11,396 nucleotides of DNA. Source: Bacteroidota bacterium (GTDB lineage Bacteria; Bacteroidota; Bacteroidia; Chitinophagales; Chitinophagaceae). The translations under genes and the position numbers were made by a program. Each line of letters opens with the position of its first letter. The first letter of the stretch is position 1. Under the pieces are notes generated by a model that did not search any database, was not told the origin of the DNA, and was given only the letters and a program-made list of their open reading frames with translations. The stretch is from positions 1-11,396 of the forward strand of contig JAEZCV010000164.1 in assembly GCA_023429985.1 (NCBI GenBank). Direction: 5' to 3'. Positions 7,232 to 11,396 of this stretch are shown one piece after another.

Positions 7232-7786
7232 ATGAAATATTTACTGATGATGGCAACCTTCCTTTTAGGACAGCTTGTGGTTAAAAGCCAGGACAGCCTG
7301 GATGTGACCTCCCTGCTTCCACAGTCTAAAACCTTTACGGCCAGGGTCTGGGATACGGCAAACATGGTAATGAAGGCTTACCTGGTAAGGGTAAATGATT
7401 CCATGATCTTTCTATCCCCCAAACCTTTTCCATTTAATTCAGAATTAAGTAAGATGGGAAGGCTGGAGCCCGTGAAGTACCAGGCTATTGAGAGAATAGA
7501 AATAAAAAGATCTAAAGCAGTAGGGAGAGGACTTCTAAAAGGTTTTGCCGGAGGAGCATTATTGGGAATTCTTACCGGACTGGCTTTAGGTGATGATCCG
7601 GAAGATCAATGGTTTTCCTCTACGGCAACAGAAAAAGCACTTGCTTTAGGCCTGGCAGGTGGCCTGATGGGAGGTGTTATTGGAACTATCGTTGGGGTGG
7701 TTGCAAAGAAAACCTTTATAATAGGAGGCAGCCGTGCCTCGCTTCAGGAAATGAACCGTGCTTTATTTGCCAGGATCTATAAATGA
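7232..7786 (+). CDS. Exported or membrane protein with glycine-zipper helices, function unknown
   Basis: This 184-residue protein starts with a signal peptide or anchor (MKYLLMMATFLLGQLVVKSQ). Residues 30-95 read as a small beta domain (FTARVWDTANMVMKAYLVRV, then a YQAIERIEIKR strand). Two glycine-rich hydrophobic stretches follow, about 99-119 (GRGLLKGFAGGALLGILTGL) and 136-158 (ALALGLAGGLMGGVIGTIVG), separated by an acidic turn (DDPEDQW). These look like glycine-zipper membrane helices. I recognise this layout from uncharacterised Bacteroidota proteins but know no function. The only promoter-like sequence is a weak TAGGTTTT at 7199-7206. The gene converges on sucD with only 29 bases between the stop codons and no visible terminator in the gap. 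Confidence 0.75.
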   Translation: MKYLLMMATFLLGQLVVKSQDSLDVTSLLPQSKTFTARVWDTANMVMKAYLVRVNDSMIFLSPKPFPFNSELSKMGRLEPVKYQAIERIEIKRSKAVGRGLLKGFAGGALLGILTGLALGDDPEDQWFSSTATEKALALGLAGGLMGGVIGTIVGVVAKKTFIIGGSRASLQEMNRALFARIYK

Positions 7787-7815
7787 AGATTATATTTTTT
7801 GCAGTACTCCGATGA

Positions 7816-8691
7816 TTATTTCTTAATCACCTGGGCCATAGTTTTTCCAATATCTGCAGGACTGGAAACAACATGAATACCACATTCTTCCATGATCTTC
7901 ATTTTAGCAGCAGCAGTATCTTCTGCACCACCAACAATGGCACCGGCATGTCCCATACGACGACCCGGAGGAGCTGTTTGTCCGGCAATAAATCCAACAA
8001 CCGGTTTTTTGTTGCCCGTTTCTTTGATCCAGCGTGCCGCTTCGGCTTCCATGCCTCCACCAATTTCACCAATCATTACAATGGCATCGGTTTCGGGATC
8101 GTTCATAAAAAGTTCAACCGCTTCTTTAGTTGGCGTACCAATAATGGGATCACCACCAATTCCTACGGCAGTGGAAATTCCCAGTCCTGCCTTGGCCACC
8201 TGGTCGGCTGCTTCGTAAGTAAGTGTTCCTGATTTGGATACAATACCTATTCTTCCTTTTTTGAATACAAAGCCAGGCATGATACCTACTTTACATTCAT
8301 CGGCGGTAATTACACCCGGACAGTTAGGTCCAATGAGTCTTGTATTCTTTCCCTGTAAGAAATTCTTTACGTTCACCATATCCTGAACAGGAATGCCTTC
8401 GGTGATACACACGATCAGGGCAACACCTGCATCGGCAGCTTCCATAATGGCATCTGCAGCAAATGCCGGGGGAACGAAGATGATGGATACATCGGCACCG
8501 GTTTCCTTCACGCAGCTGTCAACCGTATTGAATATGGGCCTGTCGAGGTGCGAGTTGCCGCCGTTGCGAGGGGTAACACCGCCCACTACCTGGGTTCCGT
8601 ATTCTATCATTTGAGAAGCATGGAAGGTTCCTTCTGTTCCCGTAAAGCCCTGAACCAGTATTTTGGAGTTCTTATTAACAAGGATACTCAT
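7816..8691 (-). CDS. sucD: Succinyl-CoA synthetase (succinate-CoA ligase) alpha subunit
   Basis: This 291-residue protein is a full-length SucD, the alpha subunit of the citric-acid-cycle enzyme that interconverts succinyl-CoA and succinate while making ATP or GTP. The CoA-binding Rossmann domain is at the N-terminus (VQGFTGTEGTFHASQMIEYG, residues 13-32, then VGGVTPRNGG). The conserved LIGPNCPGVI is at 119-128, and IGIVSKSGTLTYE at 148-160. The phosphorylated active-site histidine is His248 in GRRMGHAGAIVGG, equivalent to His246 of the Escherichia coli enzyme. It acts in the cytosol with the beta subunit SucC, which is not in this window. Separation of sucD from sucC is common in Bacteroidota, to my recollection. 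A good -7 promoter box lies 22 bases upstream, so sucD probably has its own promoter. Confidence 0.97.
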   Translation of the reverse strand: MSILVNKNSKILVQGFTGTEGTFHASQMIEYGTQVVGGVTPRNGGNSHLDRPIFNTVDSCVKETGADVSIIFVPPAFAADAIMEAADAGVALIVCITEGIPVQDMVNVKNFLQGKNTRLIGPNCPGVITADECKVGIMPGFVFKKGRIGIVSKSGTLTYEAADQVAKAGLGISTAVGIGGDPIIGTPTKEAVELFMNDPETDAIVMIGEIGGGMEAEAARWIKETGNKKPVVGFIAGQTAPPGRRMGHAGAIVGGAEDTAAAKMKIMEECGIHVVSSPADIGKTMAQVIKK

Positions 8692-8712
8692 AGTGTTCTT
8701 TTAAAAGTGGTG

Positions 8713-8720
8713 CAAATGTA
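8713..8720 (-). promoter_or_regulatory. Bacteroidota -7 promoter box for sucD
   Basis: Read on the minus strand this is TACATTTG followed by C, a full match to the Bacteroidota -7 consensus TAnnTTTG. It lies 22 bases before the sucD start and would give a leader of roughly 15 bases. No clear TTTG -33 box is found; the expected place falls in a C/T-rich tract that belongs to a simple repeat. Confidence 0.55.
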
Positions 8721-8737
8721 AGGAAAGGGAGGGAAAG

Positions 8738-8777
8738 TGAGTGCGGAGAGTGAGAGTGGAGAGCGGAGAGCGGTGGA
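8738..8777. repeat. Purine-rich degenerate simple repeat (GAGAGCG/GAGAGTG words)
   Basis: The plus strand is a run of closely related words (GAGTGCGGAGAGTGAGAGTG, then GAGAGCGGAGAGCGGTGG) with almost no pyrimidines other than scattered T and C. It lies directly upstream of the sucD promoter box. It appears to be a decayed tandem repeat with a unit of about 7 bases. Confidence 0.6.
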
Positions 8778-8803
8778 TAGCTAGCATTAGTATTCATGTA
8801 ATA

Positions 8804-8842
8804 CCACCCCGGCCTACGGCCACCCCTCCAGGGGAGGGGAAT
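8804..8842. repeat. GC-rich intergenic double hairpin
   Basis: GGCC (8811-8814) and GGCC (8817-8820) flank TAC. Next, CCCCT (8823-8827) and AGGGG (8830-8834) flank CC, and a further GAGGGGAATT follows. I recall very similar CCCC...CTCCAGGGGAGGGG stretches scattered between genes in many Bacteroidota genomes, so this is probably a genome-wide repeat family. There is no T-run on either side. Confidence 0.55.
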
Positions 8843-8906
8843 TAGTTTTCCCAGTTGTAAGATTTAAAATATCAGCCATTCACTACCTCACCATTAACTA
8901 CTCACC

Positions 8907-8928
8907 ACCTGCCTGCCGGCAGGCAGGT
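8907..8928. repeat. Perfect 22-bp palindrome
   Basis: The half-site ACCTGCCTGCC (8907-8917) is followed directly by its exact reverse complement GGCAGGCAGGT (8918-8928). An imperfect copy lies at 10437-10458. Both sit inside simple-repeat sequence between genes. It may be a recombination or protein-binding element, or a REP-like repeat. Confidence 0.8.
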
Positions 8929-8978
8929 TCACTATTCACCATTCACCATTCACCATTCACCATCCCACCACCTCACCA
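8928..8978. repeat. 7-bp tandem array (TTCACCA) reaching the symporter stop codon
   Basis: The plus strand reads TTCACTA (8928-8934), then four exact TTCACCA copies (8935-8962), then two 8-base variants, TCCCACCA and CCTCACCA (8963-8978). On the minus strand the word is ATGGTGA, and the last two codons of the symporter (TGG TGA) are themselves part of it. Slippage here could change copy number. Confidence 0.85.
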
Positions 8979-10331
8979 TACCTTTAAATAGGTAAGCAAC
9001 CAGAAATATCCATAGGTAATGGCAAGGCTGCAAAAGCCTATGATACCGCCGCTGATGATGAAATCTTTTTTGGAAAGTTCTCCTGTGGAATAAGCAATAG
9101 CATTGGGCGGCGTGCTGATAGGAAGAATCATGCTGCTGCCACACATGATGGCCAGTCCGATTACCATGAATTTGATATGGATATTATCTGAAATTACTGC
9201 CATGGAAAGGGCCATAGGTATTAATAATACAGCAGTTGTTGTATTCGACATAAATGTTCCCATTACCAGTGCCAGTACAAACATGATAAGTATAATGCCT
9301 GCAGCATTTACTGGTATCAGCCCGGCAATAACTTCATCAAGCCCGGTAAGGTTCATGCCCTGTCCTAGTGCAAGCCCGCCTGCAATAATAAAGAGTATGT
9401 TCCACTCGATATGATTGAATTCTCTGGCGTTCAGCATGCCTGTTGCCGTAAAGATGATGATAGGAAAGAGGGCTACAACAGCAGGTGGTATTTCATGAAT
9501 GGTATCGGTGAGCCAGAGCAGTACGGTAATGGAAAATATCAGCACAACAAATTTGCCTTTCCTGGTAAATGGTTTTACTTCTACAGGTGCAAGCGTAAGA
9601 GGTTCATCCGGTTTATAAAAATGCCAGAGCGTGCGGTAAAGAAGGTACAATAACAATACAGCAAGGGGAGCTATAATTAACATCCACTGTAAAAACCCAA
9701 CCTGTATGCCGTTGCTGGCGAGCAGTCCCACTGCAATAGCATTTGGCGGAGAACTGATGGGCGTCATAAGTCCGCCTATGCCTGCCGAAAAAGGAATGGC
9801 CAATGTGATGGCTCTTCGAAAAGGGTTGCCTGCCGGTACGCTGGCCAGTAAAGATCCTGTTAAGGTAATCATCATGGCGGTGGTGGCCGTGTTGCTGATC
9901 CACATTCCGAAAATGGTGGTACATACTATAACTCCCAGCAGCGCTTTTTTTGCCGAGAAACCGAAGACCCTGAGTACTGCCCCAGATATATAGCGGTCAA
10001 CTTCCACCATTACCCCCAGCTTGGCCAGTATAAATCCTCCAAGAAAAAGTATGATGATAGGATCGGCTATCGGGTGCAGGAAATAACTGTAGGGGATATC
10101 ATTGGTTTCTTCTGTTCTTAATATTTCCCAGTCGCCCGGGTTGCCAAGAAAAATTATTTGCGCGCCAATGATCAATAGAGATGTAGCAAACAGGGGAATG
10201 GTTTCCGTTACCCATAACAATGCTGCTGCAATTAAAATGGCAAGCATATAACTGGCCTGGGTTTGCAGTGCGGGAGAGGCGATATAACTGATAACTGCAC
10301 TGCCAAGTATGATGGCAACGAATTGTATCAT
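8973..10331 (-). CDS. SLC13/DASS family sodium:dicarboxylate (anion) symporter
   Basis: This 452-residue inner-membrane protein has about eleven hydrophobic segments and the two inverted halves of the DASS (divalent anion:sodium symporter) family. Both Ser-Asn-Thr substrate and sodium motifs are present: SNT at 146-148 in GMWISNTATTAMM, and SNT at 362-364 in GTFMSNTTTAVLLIP. Each is followed by the matching hairpin motif, PISSPPNAIA (191-200) and PISTPPNAIA (404-413). The length fits bacterial relatives such as VcINDY. Substrates of this family include succinate, malate, fumarate, citrate and, in some branches, sulfate; the exact one cannot be read here. Its place upstream of sucD makes a C4-dicarboxylate plausible. 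No good promoter or Shine-Dalgarno is seen. A 7-bp tandem array begins at the stop codon. Confidence 0.93.
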   Translation of the reverse strand: MIQFVAIILGSAVISYIASPALQTQASYMLAILIAAALLWVTETIPLFATSLLIIGAQIIFLGNPGDWEILRTEETNDIPYSYFLHPIADPIIILFLGGFILAKLGVMVEVDRYISGAVLRVFGFSAKKALLGVIVCTTIFGMWISNTATTAMMITLTGSLLASVPAGNPFRRAITLAIPFSAGIGGLMTPISSPPNAIAVGLLASNGIQVGFLQWMLIIAPLAVLLLYLLYRTLWHFYKPDEPLTLAPVEVKPFTRKGKFVVLIFSITVLLWLTDTIHEIPPAVVALFPIIIFTATGMLNAREFNHIEWNILFIIAGGLALGQGMNLTGLDEVIAGLIPVNAAGIILIMFVLALVMGTFMSNTTTAVLLIPMALSMAVISDNIHIKFMVIGLAIMCGSSMILPISTPPNAIAYSTGELSKKDFIISGGIIGFCSLAITYGYFWLLTYLKVW

Positions 10332-10399
10332 ACGCCGGGTAACAGATATCTTAACGGCTCTTATAATGGTTTGTATGGGTTGGAGGGGATCCAGGGGAG

Positions 10400-10476
10400 G
10401 TTAGGATTTAGGGTTAGCGTTTAGTGGGGTTTAGTTGCCTGCCTGCCGGTAGGCAGGTTTAGACGTTTAGTTGTTT
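10400..10476. repeat. Degenerate TTTAG-word repeat surrounding an imperfect palindrome
   Basis: Upstream of the symporter the plus strand carries many TTTAG or TTAG words at irregular spacing (GATTTAGGGTTAGCGTTTAG, GGGGTTTAGTT, GTTTAGACGTTTAGTTGTTT). Within them, at 10437-10458, lies CCTGCCTGCCGGTAGGCAGG, a near copy of the perfect palindrome at 8907-8928 with one changed base that still allows G-U pairing. The block looks like decayed simple-repeat DNA. Confidence 0.6.
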
Positions 10477-10491
10477 AACTGCAATGTAATC

Positions 10492-10713
10492 TCAGGTTTG
10501 CTGGGGGGAGGATTTTTCCTTTTTGTTTTGCAGGTAGTAAAGCAATGAATGCAATAACATTCCAAGTAGGGTTCCTCCTGCCAACATTATCAAGCCCCGG
10601 AAAAGTATTGTAGAAAGATTATCATCTGTTGTTGCCACATCCCAAAGACACATGATGATGGCTATAGGAAGAAAGGTAAGGAAACTATTAATTAATTTTT
10701 TACGGAAATGCAT
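10492..10713 (-). CDS. Small two-helix membrane protein of unknown function
   Basis: This 73-residue protein has a basic start (MHFRKKL) and two hydrophobic stretches, about residues 8-25 (INSFLTFLPIAIIMCLW) and 36-60 (TILFRGLIMLAGGTLLGMLL). A short polar loop (DVATTDDN) joins them, and the tail is charged (NKKEKSSPQQT). The positive-inside pattern suggests both ends face the cytosol. I recognise no family. It lies on the same strand as the HEAT-like gene, 46 bases after that gene's stop, and may share its transcript; a TATCTTGC resembling a weak -7 box sits in that gap (10751-10758). No Shine-Dalgarno is evident. The composition supports a real gene, but the length limits certainty. Confidence 0.6.
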   Translation of the reverse strand: MHFRKKLINSFLTFLPIAIIMCLWDVATTDDNLSTILFRGLIMLAGGTLLGMLLHSLLYYLQNKKEKSSPQQT

Positions 10714-10759
10714 AAGAATAGTTTGCGTACTCTAATCATAAATTTCTTTAGCAAGATAA

Positions 10760-11296
10760 TTAATCTTTAGAATCTCCCTTAGAGGCTTCCCTCTTAGCTT
10801 CTAATATTTTGATTCTTGCATTTAAAGATGGAATATTTTCTTTTTTTATGGTAGCAATTAATTCTAAGAATTCTTTTTTATGATCTATAAAATTTGAAAT
10901 GATCTCATCAAGACTTTGAAGAGCGTTTGCACGAACTATCCTGCTCTCTTTTGGATCGGAAGCCCAGGAAAATAAAACCCTGACAGCTTTATTGGCTTCC
11001 GGTCTGGTTAAACTTAACCTGGGTATGAGCTGGGCCAGGTGCCATTTCAATTCAATATTACCTGCAGAAGTCAACAAAGGCAGGATCTGATTTTTATGTG
11101 CATATAAATATTCGGGATGATTTACTGTTATTTTTTCAATGGCATCTGCTGCTCTCATCACTATTTTCCTGTCGGGATGAAACAACAACTGGTAAAGCTC
11201 ATCAAACGATTGCTGATCATTTACCATGGCCACCACTTCCCTGGTTTTGCCAATAGAGCGCAGGTCGCCGCCTTTTAGAATTTTTTCGAAGCGCAT
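10760..11296 (-). CDS. HEAT-repeat-like protein
   Basis: This 178-residue soluble protein has no signal peptide and consists almost wholly of paired helices. Repeats of about 35-40 residues resemble HEAT units: FDELYQLLFHPDRKIVMRAA then DAIEKI (about 30-56), ILPLLTSAGNIELKWHLAQL (70-89), and AVRVLFSWASDPKESRIVRA then NALQSLDEII (103-132). The D-P-D/K-x-x-V/I-x-R-A-A/N-A pattern after the first helix is typical of the superfamily. The C-terminus is highly charged (KILEAKREASKGDSKD). HEAT repeats bind proteins or nucleic acids; no partner can be inferred here. No Shine-Dalgarno is visible. An 11-bp tandem array begins about 32 bases upstream of the start codon, so upstream control signals lie inside or beyond it. 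Confidence 0.75.
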   Translation of the reverse strand: MRFEKILKGGDLRSIGKTREVVAMVNDQQSFDELYQLLFHPDRKIVMRAADAIEKITVNHPEYLYAHKNQILPLLTSAGNIELKWHLAQLIPRLSLTRPEANKAVRVLFSWASDPKESRIVRANALQSLDEIISNFIDHKKEFLELIATIKKENIPSLNARIKILEAKREASKGDSKD

Positions 11297-11327
11297 GTCG
11301 GGAGAATTGGGTTGAAGGTAGGTGAAA

Positions 11328-11396
11328 GATGGTTGAGTGGTGGTTGAGTGGTTGTTGAACGGTTGTTGAACGGTAGTTGAACGGTTGTTGAACGGT
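11328..11396. repeat. 11-bp tandem repeat (GGTTGTTGAAC), at least six copies, cut by the window edge
   Basis: Six successive 11-base units are visible from 11328: GATGGTTGAGT, GGTGGTTGAGT, GGTTGTTGAAC, GGTTGTTGAAC, GGTAGTTGAAC and GGTTGTTGAAC, followed by GGT at the edge. The units nearest the HEAT-like gene are the most diverged. The array continues beyond the window, so its full length and right-hand neighbour cannot be seen. Confidence 0.88.

Noticed and set aside
7787..7815. Shared bidirectional terminator between the convergent glycine-rich gene and sucD
   Set aside because: The 29-base gap contains a T-run but no stem that I can find.
7873..8614. Several plus-strand open frames across sucD
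   Set aside because: They are opposite-strand shadows of a gene with unmistakable SucD motifs and have unnatural compositions.
9103..9993. Open frames on both strands overlapping the symporter gene
   Set aside because: They are alternative frames of the DASS symporter, whose own frame carries both SNT motifs and regular membrane helices.
10400..10476. Telomere-like repeat because of TTTAGGG and TTTAG words
   Set aside because: The spacing is irregular, only one TTTAGGG occurs, and genes continue on both sides; it is a decayed simple repeat.
11328..11396. CRISPR or integron-like array at the right edge
   Set aside because: The 11-bp units abut directly with no spacers, so this is a simple tandem repeat.

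Overview
The window looks like chromosomal DNA of a Bacteroidota bacterium, most likely Chitinophagaceae or a near relative. The reasons are: a Bacteroidota-type alpha-2-macroglobulin, a DUF4476 protein, a long WG-repeat exported protein, mostly absent Shine-Dalgarno sequences, a TAnnTTTG-type promoter box before sucD, and GCAGATT-rich repeats between genes. This family-level placement is inference from remembered gene content, not a search result.

Layout. Positions 1-1537 (minus) hold the first 512 codons of an alpha-2-macroglobulin-like protein that runs off the left edge. A divergent gene (1712-2443, plus) encodes an exported DUF4476 protein and ends in a clean intrinsic terminator. Positions 2496-3061 carry no gene. 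They hold about 2.3 tandem copies of a 238-246 bp unit whose arms are inverted repeats. Then comes a plus-strand block: a small two-helix membrane protein (3108-3317), a lipoprotein (3372-3998), an 828-residue WG-repeat exported protein (4084-6570), a DUF1801 protein (6649-7011) and a glycine-rich exported or membrane protein (7232-7786).

The right third is all minus strand. In transcription order it holds a HEAT-like protein (11296-10760), a small membrane protein (10713-10492), an SLC13/DASS anion:sodium symporter (10331-8973) and sucD, the succinyl-CoA synthetase alpha subunit (8691-7816). The symporter family carries C4-dicarboxylates such as succinate, so its position upstream of sucD is metabolically coherent. 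A repeat-filled gap of 281 bp and a separate promoter box for sucD argue against a simple operon.

The gaps in the right third are rich in simple and palindromic repeats: a purine-rich tract, a GC-rich hairpin, a perfect 22-bp palindrome and a near copy of it, a 7-bp tandem array reaching the symporter stop codon, and an 11-bp tandem array at the right edge. No defence island, CRISPR array, phage, transposase, RNA gene or biosynthetic cluster is visible. The least-explained signal is the 246-bp repeat array, with paired arms that stay complementary although the copies have diverged.
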